From Metaphire vulgaris (Eukaryota > Annelida > Clitellata > Crassiclitellata > Megascolecidae): a stretch of DNA of 64,000 nucleotides. Both the position numbers and the translations under genes were made by a program. The stretch's first letter is position 1, and each line of letters starts with the position of its first letter. The notes under the pieces are model-generated. The model was not told the DNA's origin. It saw only the letters and a list, made by a program, of their open reading frames with translations, and ran no database searches. Shown in pieces: positions 47,589-61,598 of this stretch. Location: NCBI GenBank assembly GCA_018105865.1, contig CM030834.1, forward strand, positions 9,865,219 through 9,929,218, given 5' to 3'.

Positions 47589-48561
47589 TAGGGTGAACAA
47601 GTAAAAACTGGACCCCTTTATGATATTTAATATCTCGGCCGTGTGTAGCAATTTCAATAAAATTTATAGACCATATACCTGGGAATGTTTTTGATGTAAT
47701 TGGAAAATTTCATGCTGATATCTTTAGTATTTTCTGAAATATGGCCAAAAAACTAAAGAGACCCACATTTTGAAATTGACAACGGAATATAACGTTATAA
47801 TAAAATGTATCATTTTAAAGTCTAAAATGGCGTCGTTGTCATCGCGCCAGACAAGGTCAAGGGTTACTTACGGCCAACAGATAAACACAGCAGCATTATG
47901 ATTGGCTGCAGGACTGTCTTGATTTGCTTGGAGAAGATTTTATATTCCAGCAAGACGGAACACCTGCCCACTCTGCTCTCAGGACCCAGTATTTTCTGGA
48001 GCAAAATTGTCCAGATTTCATCAAGAAAGATGACTGGCCACCCAACTTCCCAGATATCAATCCACTTGACTTCCACGTCTGGGGAATCATGCTCGGTAGA
48101 TATCAAGAGTATCAGCCAAAGCCACAGAACATCACGGAGTTGAAGACGGTGCTGAAGAATATCTGGGAGAGTCTGCCTGAGAACCAGATCAAAAAGTCGA
48201 TACTGTCAGTGAAGAAGCGCTTGTCGGCATGTGTGAAGGCTGAAAGGGGCATTTCGAGCACCTGCTCTCGTAGCAAATCATCTGGAACCCCCTTTAAAAC
48301 GGCCCTTTTAAGGGCCAACAAATAAAAAAATAATTTTTATCACTTTATTATGACGTTATATTCCAATGTCAATTTCAAAATGTGGGTCTATTTAGCTTTT
48401 TGGCCATATTTCAACAAATACTAAAGATATCAGCATGAAATTTGAAAATTACATCAGAAACATTCCCAAGTATATGGCCTATAAATTTCATTTAAATCGC
48501 TACACACGCGGCCGAGATATTAAATATCATAAAGGGGTCCAGTTTTTACTTGTTCACTCTG
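47589..48561 (+). mobile_element. mariner/Tc1-type element with ~215-bp inverted repeats
   Basis: Ends GGGTGAACAAGTAAAAACTG and its inverse, flanked by TA. The two arms (about 47589-47805 and 48345-48561) are near-identical inverted repeats. The middle encodes only a C-terminal transposase part, so it is internally deleted and presumably non-autonomous. Confidence 0.9.
47924..48325 (+). pseudogene. mariner-type transposase C-terminal fragment
   Basis: An open frame of 133 codons with FQQDGTPAHSA and WPPNFPDINPLDFHVWG, matching the second and third catalytic acidic regions (D...D) of Tc1/mariner transposases. The N-terminal DNA-binding domain and first catalytic Asp are missing. The frame is still open. 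Confidence 0.88.
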
Positions 48562-49099
48562 TAGTTGTACATGCATGCTGGGCCCCTAAACAGCACGACT
48601 GACTATCTCGTATTCGAGGCGAAAAACTGTTGGCCGAGCTAAGTCTGATCGCATAATTAGCGTAATTGGGAAGAATAGACGATGATTGCTAGTTAGAAGT
48701 CCTGGTCATACTGTATCTGGTTATCATTGCGTTGGCTGATGAACTGAAATACACTGTTGACGGATATACTCGTTTGAAAGGAAGTGCCTTCGACAGAAGC
48801 TTTCATACATAGGGTAAGTTCCCTTCACAAAAAAATCATTATTCTTGGATTTGCAATTGGCTTAATCGTGTTTCAATACGTTTTGTATAAATTTTGGTCA
48901 GCATTCTTCGAGCTCTGATGTTAACAAAGGACAACATTCAGAGAAATTCGGTATTTCCTTTTTTTATTTTGGTCTTCTCCTAGGACATGTCGATCAACAT
49001 GCAACGTATGTCGTAGAGTTCGTGACTCGTTCTTATCCTCCAAGTTGGACGATCTTCTATTTAAAAATAAAATTTATTAAATATTTTGCTAAATGTATT
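48562..49099. other. Intergenic region between the mariner copy and the myosin gene
   Basis: AT-rich and unrecognised; the myosin promoter could lie here. Confidence 0.35.
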
Positions 49100-49280
49100 C
49101 TGAATTATAGGTCTAATTATTTGTTTTGAAATGCGCTCAAGTTGTTGCTTTGTGCTAGCTTTCAGATTGAAGGTGAAATCGACAATTTCGTTCCATATAT
49201 AGCAACTGCTTAAACCAGTCTCCGTTCTTCATCATCACCAGCGTCGTTGTTATCACCGGTGTCGTTGTCTGAATTTCATC
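49100..49280 (+). promoter_or_regulatory. Presumed 5' untranslated/promoter-proximal region of the myosin gene
   Basis: Lies directly upstream of the start codon and ends in CATC before ATG. No clear TATA box was seen. The transcript may also begin in a distant non-coding exon, which cannot be excluded. Confidence 0.3.
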
Positions 49281-49631
49281 ATGCCGGAAAACGACTACGG
49301 TCTGACTGGACCGGAGATGCAGTACCTCGTCGTCGACAAGGGTGCCTTCAGCGACCCTGCTAGTCAGGCCGCTTGGGCCGCCAAGCGCCTGGTCTGGGTC
49401 CCGCAGGAGAAGGAAGGCTTCGTCGCCGCCTCGATAGTGGAGGAGAAGGGCGACGAGATGACCGTGGAAATTCAGGATTCTGGAAAGCGTCACGTGATCA
49501 GCAAAGACGACGTACAGAAGATGAATCCGCCGAAATTTTCAAAAGTCGAGGACATGGCCGAACTGACCTGTCTCAACGAAGCGTCTGTTCTTCACAATCT
49601 CAAAGAACGATACTATTCCGGACTGATCTAC
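49281..49631 (+). CDS. MYH10-like: Myosin exon 1: start codon and SH3-like domain
   Basis: Starts [16 protein letters not shown], includes [17 protein letters not shown] (the SH3-like fold) and ends [11 protein letters not shown] before the donor TAC/GTGAGT. The next exon continues [14 protein letters not shown] in frame. The ATG is the first residue conserved in non-muscle myosin II, and the region just upstream is presumed 5' untranslated. Confidence 0.95.
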
Positions 49632-52600
49632 GTGAGTCAACGATAAATAGAGTCCATCGTTTAAGCTACAGTAGATCTTCGTTATAGCATAGGCCTACTT
49701 AGCGGGTCTGTAAAATTTAGCACGTTAGGTATATCCAACCCCATCCAACACGTTAGTTCATCACACCGGACCGTACATTGCGGTACGATATAACAGAGGA
49801 TTCGTTATAGTTGAGTCTCCGTTATATCGAAGTTCTACTGTATATGAAAAAGCTACCGTAAATAAAGCACACATGCTCCACTAGATAACGCTTTAGATTT
49901 TATGTATTTAGAGCCTGAGTTTGCTCTGAGTCTGATGATCATCAGAGATTACATTTAGCAGGAAGTCTACGGAGACTGATAACGACGAATCTGGCTTTAG
50001 AATTGACTGATTCGGAGTTTGTCGAGGGCCAGTGTTTATTATAGGCCTGTTTTGGAGGATTCCCCCAAAGTTTGAAAATTCCCTCCCCCAAATTTTTATA
50101 TGTTGCATTGAGGGATGGAAATTTCCTCCAAAAGTGTGACGAAAAGGGCTTTTATATTTGGAAGAAAGATAAAAGGAAAGAAAGATAAGGAAGGATATGA
50201 TGACTTTTTGCTTGTCACCGCACCCGAGAGAGCACATAACAACAGGATGACCTCTTTTTGCTCGTCAAGGTTTTTGGGCAGAAAAACATCTCCCCCAAAC
50301 ATGTAAAACTTCCCCCCCCAATGTCAAGGTGGCTAGAATAAACACTGGTCGAGGGTGGAGTTAGTTTCCTGCATTAAGTTTTTTTTGTCAGAACACGGTA
50401 TTTGTTCAGCTTGACGCTTTCCTGACCGGGGTTTGATTTAAGAGAGACATTCGTTATCGTCCGCAATTACTAAACTCTCTCTTATAATGGTGTGTGTGTG
50501 TGTGATGAGCCTTATCGCCCGCTCAAACCTGTCGTTTGCGATGACATTTGTATTCCAGTACTAATCAACTGTTTATCCTTTTAAGGTCTACGCCATTGTT
50601 GCCATTTCAGCATGGTTAGCATGGTAACATGCTAGCGTGGTAACAGTTGTCATTCTTGTTAGGAACCATCCACATATTACGTACGCAACAAGTCATATTT
50701 TCATACCCCTTGCCCTATTGCACCACGTACATTTTTGGAACCTCTTCCATGCGTACGTACAATTAGCTTTTCAACTCCATGGAAAAAATTATTAGCCATA
50801 GTCACAAGGCGTACAGTGGACTAAAGTTGTCACAGCTAAGAAAAGCAAGAAATATGTTTTAACGAGTGCAAGCGTGTGAACAGTTCTCGTGACCCGTTTC
50901 CTGCCCGTATGAAAGTAATTATGTTCAAATCTAATGTTTGTAATTTCAACCAGTCTTCTGCCTGAGCGGTTGTTTTTTAATTGCTGGTAGCCTAAGTAGC
51001 CTAGATCTATAGATAACTGTGTGCATACGTAGGCCTACAGATTCAGTCCAGACTCCTCCCCGTGCGCAAAATCCCCTAAATCCAAGTATCCCTCCCTTCA
51101 ATGCGTAGGTACTTTATGGATGGCCCCTTAAACAGCAATGTGAACTCTCAAATCTATGCCCGTTTCATAATACCCTAAATGACATCAGACACCCTGCACA
51201 GATATCATACATTGGATGCGATTACAAGAAGCTTTTTTTATCGTATTAAGATACTCGATTCATCGCTTGCTGTTCAAAATAAACACAACTTAGGACAACT
51301 TTCTCTATTGGCTGCTAGCGTATTCGAGTCACAAATCACTTTATTCAAGATCCTGTTTACAGCGATTGAGGTTATGTGGCGCGTTTTGAAACAATATCAG
51401 ACTGAGACTAACTTTCTGGCTATAGCGAGCACATTGACTGTTCCCCAGGCGCGCTGTAGTTTGCCTTAGCCTACATCCGCTACAGAAATACGATCCGTTA
51501 AATGCATAGACCCACGTATTATACAATACATGACTGCAAAGGTCTACTTATTATTCAAATAATAATAATAATAATAACAATAATAATAATAATAATTTGA
51601 GTTTAAGTGATTAGTAGTTCTGCTGTGTTGAAAACCACTGTCGTTCATACGTTCCTCTATTCCAACTTTTGTTTGCCCCCTCTACGGCTGTTATCTTCGA
51701 TTCCACGCAAAAATCAAACACAATTCGCTGTTGGCCTATACGAAGTCAAATCAGCCCACGCGTTAGGTTAATTTCAGTTAGTCGTAATTTTGCATTATAA
51801 TCACTGTGTATAAATCAAACTAACCTCTTATACCATATTGTAGGCCTACTTAAATTACTTGTAAATCATTCGTACTAATAGCTGATGCAGTCTTGGCATC
51901 CAAGTCATTCCATTTGTCTGCTTAGGCTATAGAATTAGACAACATTAACAAATGATAACGATATTCAAATATAAAACTTCACAGGTAGTTTCAGAAGTAT
52001 TTCCCGCTTTCTTAATAGAACTCGACTATCCTGAATGCTTGTTTAAATTGTTGTCCATCGGACATTAATATGTCGCACTGTACTCTTTGTGTCTGCGATT
52101 GTCTTTCACAGACTTACTCTGGTCTGTTCTGCGTTGTCATCAATCCTTACAAGCGACTGCCGATCTACACGGAAAAGGTTGTCGAACTCTACAAAGGAAA
52201 GAAACGACACGAACTCCCTCCTCACGTCTACGCCATCGCCGACAACTCGTATCGAAGCATGCTCCAAGGTATCATGACTGCCTGCTAGACTCAAAATACC
52301 GTTAGGTAATTTACAGAATTATAGGATTCTGCATTCAGCAAGGGCGTAAAACACGGGGGACACCCCAATAATTAGTAATAGGGGGCAGAGTATCAATTAT
52401 ACCCCCAATGTTTTGTGCCTTATGGTAAAATCACTCATAATGGATGACTTTTTTTGCTCATCAAGGTATTCGGCGAGGGAAAAATATAGGGATGACGTTT
52501 TTTGCTCCCCAAGACTTTTTGACAGACGAAAAGGAGGTCTGACCTGACTTTATCGACGACTCTACCCCCCCCCCCCCAATGTCGATGCCAGGTTTACGCC

Positions 52601-55600
52601 AGTGGCATTCAGTAGAATATCAGTTTGAGAAACTGTCGTATAAAGCAGCATTAGAAGTATTCATGATTAATTGATACAAAAATGGATAGTCGAACCACTT
52701 TAATGTCATGCTCCTCTTGACGTCACATCATTTCTATCGTTGCCCGGCTCTCAATAATTCTACATTTAGATAGTCTCTGTTGATGTCAATTCTGCCAACA
52801 CCAAACCATTTTAAGGCGAAGTTAATCGCGTTTTACCGCAGCCTGTTCTTTAAGTAATAGAGTTGGATTGCCTCGGCGTTATTGTTGCAACGAAATACAA
52901 CGGTTTCCAAGTATGTAGGCCTACTAGATTCCTATAAAACTGAATCGCAGAGAATTAAATAGACAAGCACCCGTTTTCAAAGCTATCAAACTTAAAAGTT
53001 ATTTTTTCAAAACGCATCTGCAGTTTCCAGCCTTCCACTTTGCTCAATTGATTGCCTAAACTGGAAGCATTATTAGAAATAATTATCTCTTTTTCGATAT
53101 CGATAATTTAGAAGGCAAGATGCACTGTAGCTCTTATCACAGATAAACCCATGTAATATCTGGGCATATACGCATTTAGGAGCCTACTTGTTCCATACGT
53201 CATCGTATATATGGTTATCATCTTTTTATTCAACGCGCTATCAAATTTCTACAGTTACTAACACATATTCTTAAATCAATTTGACACTGTAATATAGTTT
53301 TATACGTTTACGTTTTTATTAATTGTAGATCGTGAGGATCAATCAATTCTGTGCACGTTAGTACACCAGTGACTAATACTTTAAGACTAATTTATAAAAA
53401 TGCTAATAATAATTTTGCATAACTCAGACCACCAAGGTAAGTCGTCTGCTTTTAAAGTAGTCTTATCTCATTGTCTTTGAACATTCTTACTAATCACGAA
53501 GTAACGTAGAATCACATGCAAATAACTACAGTAGTAGGCTACAGATTTTTAAAACGAAGAGCAGTTTAGAATGGCATATTCAATTAATCGTAGCGGAGAA
53601 TCCGGGGCTGGAAAAACTGAGAACACAAAGAAGGTCATTCAGTATTTGGCGTCGGTGGCAGCTTCGATAAAGTCGCAGAAACAGCCTCTAACAGCAACGA
53701 GCAACGCTATCGCTAATGCACAGGTAGGCCGCTAGTCGCTCAATGAGTCCATGAAGCCAGCTGTAAAGAAGCCTACAGCATAACAGTGCCTGATAATAAA
53801 ATACAGGAAAAACAGCAGCTGGTCACCGCTGTTTTTCCTGTATTGTATTATCAGGCACTGTTATGCTGTGGCTTCTTTACAGCTGGCTTCATGGACTCAC
53901 TGAATTATAACCACCATGTATAAATCATCGTAGTCGTAACGTTGTATAGTTGAATTTGCGCAAAATCATTGAGAAATTTTTATGTGGGGTGGTGATGATT
54001 GTCGATTGATACAATCAGCTGTGGCAGCTCTTGGAAATTCCAAAATAAATCACATTCAATGTTTTTAAGTTATGCACCAAAACTAAACGTTCAATTCTAA
54101 TATTACGCTCCTTCCTAATCCATAATCTGACTAAATGGGATGTGCCTGTCTGACTTGTTGGTTGTTGGTGCCCTCTCCTATTCCAAAATCCTGACTAAGC
54201 CAGTGGCAGTGACGATTACCATACTTCACTATCTTCACAAATTTTATTTACGTGGAAAGCAATGGGGCCTTTAGATAAAACGTTGCATCTCCAAAGACTA
54301 GAGCCGATTGATTAGACAACGTTGACAAGTAAAATCATTTCATGTCATTTTAAAGAAAAATCAGAAGAACTCAGAAGAACTGTTATAACTGTCTCATTAT
54401 TCCTAGGAAATTAGAACATTGATTCTCAACCCGTAAGTAAGTAAAAAAACTAAATAAAAATTATATATATATTTTCGCTTTGGGATGTAGTAAATAAAGG
54501 TCAGCTGAAACAGGTTATCGATATATATTGACATTGTGTGTGTGTATTTTGTGCATTTTCAACGAAAAGTCTGAGAACAACTATTTTAGCGTCTCAATTT
54601 ACTCTGTCGTTGGTCCAGCTTCAAAAGTAGTCCGCGAGGGTCTTTTAGGACTATGCGTCTCAACGATGGCCACATGGCCTTTTGGGCGAACAACGAATTA
54701 CAAGTAAATAAATATAATAAGCGTAAAAATGACCGGTTACAGAAACCAATAGTCGATTGAAGGGCGATTGTAACTGTCGTGATGACATAAAAATGAAAGC
54801 ACTATAGAATCGAGTAATTTCTTACAATATGTTAAAGACAGACTAAACCAATATCAGAACACCGTAGAAGCTGATCAAATATGGACAAAATCTTGTAATC
54901 TGATCTTGATTCGATTCTCACACCTACCAACACAGATTTATAAAGCGAAACTTTGACTTTGATTTTACAAGACGTAGGCTTACAATTCTTATTTGTAGGT
55001 TATTGTCTTAATATTTAATTTCGAATCGATCGCTGCAAGTTTGCTGGCTATTAGCATTCTTCAGCTGAGTGACGAAGGCATTAAAATGTGTTTCAGGGTG
55101 AATTGGAACAGCAGCTATTGCAGGCAAACCCAATTCTCGAAGCCTTTGGAAACGCAAAGACGGTCAAGAACGACAATTCTTCGCGATTTGTGAGTACAAT
55201 GCAATACGAATACAAGATCGCTTTATTAACTCCATCTTGGCAAAACGCAAGGTCAAAACATAGGCCTAATACATAAATAGGCCTACATAATACATTGCCT
55301 ACCCTTTAAACATTATATATATATTTGCACCACATGACATTTATGCAGATGCGCAACATTGCGCATGTGATACGGCATGAACTGGTTAATAGGGTAATTT
55401 AATTTATAAGCAAGCCATACTTAGCTTTGTGTAACCGAAGTTAAACAGTGTCGAGCGCGGCTTGGTGCTTGAATGGGTGACCGTCCCGGGTTCGAGTCGT
55501 GGTGTCTGTGACCAACAAAGCCGTTCCTCGTCTGGATAAACTGAAAACAGCGTTAAGCTGCAGAAGGTAAAACACGGACCTAGAGAAAGCAATGGCAAAA

Positions 55601-58600
55601 TACATTAGATTAACGATGTAAGTCACCTGTGTCGCCGCGAGCGTAGAGCACAGAGGTCAGCGCCGAACCCTGGGTTCTATTTCGAGTACGGGATGACCTT
55701 ACCTACCTGACATTGGTTAATTATAATTATCATTGTTCATTCTGTACAGTAATTTCAGGTGCACTATTATTCAGCGCTTTTAATTAAAGAAACAATGTAG
55801 CTGTGCATGTGACGATCTTGCACTGGTTAAGCCGGACCTTCTACGAGGAAAATTTCCATCAAAACAACATAATTTTCCTTTGTAACGAGCATATCGTACA
55901 AAGCAATCAACTTAACGCTTTCATTCACAGATTGAAAATGTTATAACGAATGTTTAAATTGCGCCCCGGCTGCTGTAACGTCTCGAATTCGTTTTAATTA
56001 TTTTAAGGGAAAATTCATTCGCATAAATTTCGACACATCAGGATTCATATCCGGCGCTAACATCGAGACGTGTATCCTTAATTTGTGAACCACAATATCC
56101 TACATCGATATAGTATCAGGCATTCTGCAATCCGATCCATTTGAACAATCGCTATCTCTTTCTCTCGCCGAATATAATGTAGTGAATGTCTGATTTCCAC
56201 CCAGATTGAAAAAGACGTCTATGAACGCATATAGGTCTATAGATGAAAATTTCTCTGTTCTGAAACTGTCTGTTTTAAGTTTTAACAGACAGTTGCTTCC
56301 ATCATTTATCTCCCTTGCATCGGTCTCAATCTTTATGCCATGACTATTGACTCTTCATAAAGAAGAATGCCTTAATTGCATTAGGACGGAATGACAGACG
56401 CAGTCTGAATTGGTGGATAAACTAATGAATAGGGCCTAAACTGTAGGACGTGAAATGCGTGTGTAGATTCAGACGTCATGTTTGTAATAGAAGCGTCATG
56501 TTATACCTAGAAACCCGGCATATCATACTCAGGGTGAGCGCAAGTAAATATATTATCGACAATTATAGACAGAGGAATAAGATAGGACCGATGTGATTCA
56601 TGTGAAGTACAGACATCTTGCTGAGCGATGTTAAAATTCCAACAGTCTAATAAAAATGAGTTTGATTTGAATTAGTACAAAAATCATCAAAATTACACTA
56701 AAATTGATTTGAAATCAAAATCACAAATCGTAAATTTGATTTCAAATCGTGATTTAAATCATTTGATTTCAAATCGTACCAAATACTGTTAACCGAAGAG
56801 GTTAGGGCCACTGTTTGAAATACCTGCTGCAGTGGGAGAGCAGAGGGCATAAATTAATTATCGACACCCGCAATTTTTACCGACCAGTTGTCGGGGTTAG
56901 CCAACCAGATCCTCTACAACTTGAAAATTGATTGCAATTTACTTTCCATAAAAATTAATCGAAACCAAAATAATCAAGTGTAGCAGAATAGGAACCGATA
57001 GAGTTTCTAAGTTTACGAAATCCGCTTAACGTGGACGAAAGATCTTCTGGAAAAATCTCGAGCCATTCGACAGGCAGCTGACGAAAGAGCCTTCCACATC
57101 TTCTACCAGATGGTCAACTGTTCCTCTTCTGAAGCGAAGAGTAAGATTTCTTTCGCGCATTCCGGTGGTAAAAATGAAAATTCGGCGATTTCCAAACGTC
57201 AATAGCTTGTGGTATCTTAGCAATTAAACTAAATTCTTATAGATTTTGTCATTAATCTCAAAGTAGAATATTATTTCTTGCTGAATGTTTTATGAGTGTT
57301 TTAAACCCAAAAGAACTTTTAAAAATGCTTGTTTATGCCCATCAATAATGGTAATTAATATGATAGGAAATGCAAACCAAACTGCACTAATAATAGAGCG
57401 ATTCTTTTATATTTTACTAGAACGATGCTCGCTTCGCTCGCGCTCGCTTCGCTCGCAGTGCAGGATAATACTAATCCAATACCTATACCTAATTTCATTG
57501 AATTCATGCTGAACAACATTTCAATGATCGCCACCTAACCAAGCTCTGCGCCACGTAATAATTAGGCCTATGTACGTTAAAATCACGCAACTGTGGCCAT
57601 TTGTGACGCTGTACACGTATTTTTGTACGTTAAAATGTACGTTAAGATCCTCAAGCTACGAACAATTGTTACCAATAGCAACGTCGTCGCACGCCCAGCC
57701 CTCTGACGCTGCAATGACTCGACTAAACCGGTTCTAGAACAATTGTTACCAATAGCAACGTCGTCTTCGAACATCGTCCACCAACGCATCGCGACGTAAG
57801 GACTAAGCGGTCTAAACCGTCTACCAATAGTCAACGCTCGCCTACCAACGCATCGCGACGTAAGGACTAAACTTCGTCTTCGAACATCGTCCACCAACGC
57901 ATCGCGACGTACTAAACGGTCTAAATAGTCAACGCTCGCCCACCAACGCATCGCGACGTAAGGACTTCTCCAATAGTCAACGCTCGCCCACCAACGCATC
58001 GCGACGTTAAACGGTCTGTCTTAGTCAACCAATCAGAACGCTCAGACAGAGAGACATACAGATAAGAATCTTAATATTATAGATAGCTATAGCTGTTTGC
58101 CCGTCAAAAAAGACTGGGCAGCTAAGCTATTTTTCTATCCGATTTTATTCAGCCAGTTATTGTATATAAATGCACAGTGAACATATATGTACAAAATAAA
58201 ATAATAAAAACTATATATAGAGGAGTATCTGATCGAAGACATCAAAAACTACAAGTACCTGACATTCGGGAACGTTCCAGTAGCCGGTCAAGACGATGCA
58301 GAACTGTATCGCCAACTGCTGGAGGCGATGGACATTATGGGAATTTCTAAAGAAGAACAGTCGGGTGAGTAAATTACGATTATTTTTGTAACTGGTTCAT
58401 ATCAGTAGTTTATTTTTCAATTGTATTGTTTTGTTGGAACGAATCTGCGCGAGTGCTTCACTGGTATATAGAGATACCTGCAGGTTTTTTAATTACACGC
58501 AAATCTGCAACATTCTATCGCAATTGTCATGAGTAAAAAAAAATAACGGTTTAACAATTTTGTCTTGAATCGTAGAGAAAAACTGGAAATTCTTTTGATG

Positions 58601-61530
58601 TTACGGGAAGAAAGAAACTAAGTCTGTCTCTAATATATTCAGCCTTCAGCATAGCTTTTAGTTAGCAATGTGTGATATCTCAACCGACAATTGCAGCAGA
58701 AAATGAACTAAGAGGAAATCGTTCTTGAAGTTGAGTTGCCTATAACTTTAGACGCGATTTTTCACTTTACAGCCATTCATAAGACGATTTCCGCAATTCT
58801 GCTACTGGGCAACATGCAATTCAAACAGGAACGCAATTCAGATCAAGCCACACTACCAGATAACACAGGTACACGCCAGATAATAATATAACAAATCAAT
58901 GCGTCTGATAACACTATCGGAATAATTTCACGTCGCTACAATAAAGTGTGCTATATTAACCCGTCAACTTTCTCGTTGTTCGTCTAAGAACATACAGGAA
59001 AACAACAGAAAATCAATTGTTACTTAGATTTGTTTCTACTTCTCTTGGCCAGACTGCAGAGTAAAGATTAAAACTCGTAATCTAAGTATCTCCTAGCTAA
59101 TGCAACGCCTATGGACGATGATTGCAACCGTTGTTTCTTCTTCCTCGCGTGTGCTCAGTTGCGCAGAAAGCATGTCACCTGATGGGAGTGTCGGTGACAG
59201 ACTTGACGAAGGCGTTTCTCAAACCAAGAATCAAAGTCGGACGCGATTACGTCACTAAAGCGCAGACGAAAGAACAGGTACAAGTCGTTCAGAACTCTGT
59301 CATATAATTGCCTTTAATTCTTGACATCGGCTTACATATGATGACCGCTGTCAGTAGGATCACTTTTATCCATTGAGCTGACGTCGACCAACACTATTAT
59401 AACCAAATCGACTATAGAGAAACCCGTCTTAACCGGAATTGAACTGGTGTCACTAGTTCTTGGACGATGCATGTAAAGTCGATGGATGTCAAGTGGACGT
59501 GGCACTTTTAAGAATTATCAGATAAATCGTACAACTTCACTCTTTTACTTAGTTGATCTGCACTGGATAGAGAATCTCTACTAGTTTAACTGTTCCATAG
59601 ATTTGTGTATTTATGTACCAAAAACAACTTTTCTGCTGCTTCTTTGGTGGGTTTTATGCACAATACTCAATAAATTAGTCTCCCAACTTCCTATGAACAT
59701 ACTATTTCATCCGTGAGCTTTTAAATGGAATCAGCATCACCATCGCAATTAATTTCTGCCCGGATCTACTCCTTAGTGTGCGCCATTTGTGAAACCTTTC
59801 GAAGCCTGCGTGTCTTCCAAGTAGAATCTCCAACCGTTTAATTCTATTTACAGTATACATATATACGCTAATAATAATTATATATATCTTACAGTGGCGT
59901 AGCGTGACTTTTGGGGGCCCGGGGGCATCTTTGACATGGGGGCCCCAGGGTTTCGAGCTGACGAGCAAAAAAACGTTATCATCTCCACCTTTTAAACCTG
60001 ACGAGCAAAAAAGGTCCTCACCACATCATTTATAGGGTTAGGGTTAAGTTTAAGTTATGGTTAACCCTAACCTAACCCTAGCTTAGACCCCTCTTCGGCA
60101 CCCCCGCCCGGGGCCCGGGGGCTGTCAACAAAGTGCTCCCCGCCCCTAGTTACGCCACTGATATCTTAGCGCAGTGGTTCTCAGACCCCTTTGTCTCGCG
60201 GACCACTTTTGAGTGTCAAAATTTTTCCGCGGACCACCTGAGAAATATGAAACCTGTGTCTGCCGAAAAAGCTCGACAAGTAAGAAAAAAAGTTATCGCC
60301 TATCAAAAAAGGCTGACAAGCAAAAAACGTTATCGCCTATCAAAAAAGCTGACAAACAAAAAAACGTTATCGCCTTATCAAAAAAGCTAACAAGCAAAAA
60401 AACGTTATCGCCTATCAAAAAAGGCTGACAAGCAAAAAGAAAACGTTATCCGTATTTTTATTGTTTTTTCACAATATGCCGCGGACCACTAGACGCCCTC
60501 TCGCGGATCACTTTTGGTCCGCGGACCACGGATTGAGAACCGCTGTCTTAGCGTATATCTCTGCATTCAACTAAGCTTATGATTACAGGTGGAGTATGCG
60601 GTGGAGGCAATCAGTAAGGCGATCTACGAGCGGATGTTCAGATGGTTGGTTCAAAGGGTCAACAAATCTCTTGATCGAACGAAACGGCAAGGAGCTTCGT
60701 TCATCGGAATCTTAGACATCGCAGGCTTCGAGATCTTTCAGGTTAATAGACACTTTCACTTTACTATTCAGGTTATCAACTTCCCTACTGGTTATTCAGG
60801 TTCGCGGACGACAAAATAGCGGAGACAAAATCGCGGAGACAAAATCGCGGACGACAAAATCGGGACGACAAAATAGTCCCGTAATCTGAACCACGTGATT
60901 AAATATGAAGAGACCTTGTTAAATATTTAATATAAGATTTTAAACAGTTTAGTATATTTTTTACGTCTCTTTGATTAGCTATTATAGTTGTATTAATTTT
61001 AATAAACATGACATCGTTTCGATGTTATGCTGTTCAGTATCGTTTTTCCTATCGACTAACTACTAACTATAATCAGTATCGTTGTGTAATTTGAGCTGGA
61101 AAGGGGGCTTGCAGACTGAAATTCAAAAGAGGGCAGAGATTGCGTGTAGGCTACCTGCTATGCGACTTTGTGATTTGCAAAGTTAGCTGGTGGTTCAATC
61201 CCCCAACCGCCCCGGCAATAATTGATTTCCTATCAACGCTTTGGTGTTTTATGAATTTTAATAAACATGTTAAATTAAAAGTTGTGTCCATTCTATCAAT
61301 TTTGCGCTATTTTGAATTTTGTCTCCGCGATTTTGTCTCCGCTATTTTGTCTCCGCGATTTTGTCTGGACACCCTTGTTATATTATATTTTCGTTGTTAT
61401 ATATTAAACATCCGATGTGCGTTGAAATGAGTGGTTAGCAGCAAAACGCAATAATGATACAACGCCTGGTCCATTCTATCAATATTGAATCTATTGAATA
61501 CTATAGGCTACGTTGTATACCTAATAAATA

Positions 61531-61598
<68 letters not shown>

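Noticed and set aside
51179..51469. 96-codon open frame in myosin intron 1
   Set aside because: No recognisable motif, no splice context, and situated in an intron of a well-supported gene.
60038..60082. TTAGGG-like block as an interstitial telomere
   Set aside because: It lies inside a MITE present in two copies, so it reflects the element rather than a telomere fusion.
60133..60428. Lysine-rich open frames of 71 and 85 codons
   Set aside because: Translation of tandem internal units of a Charlie-like hAT element.
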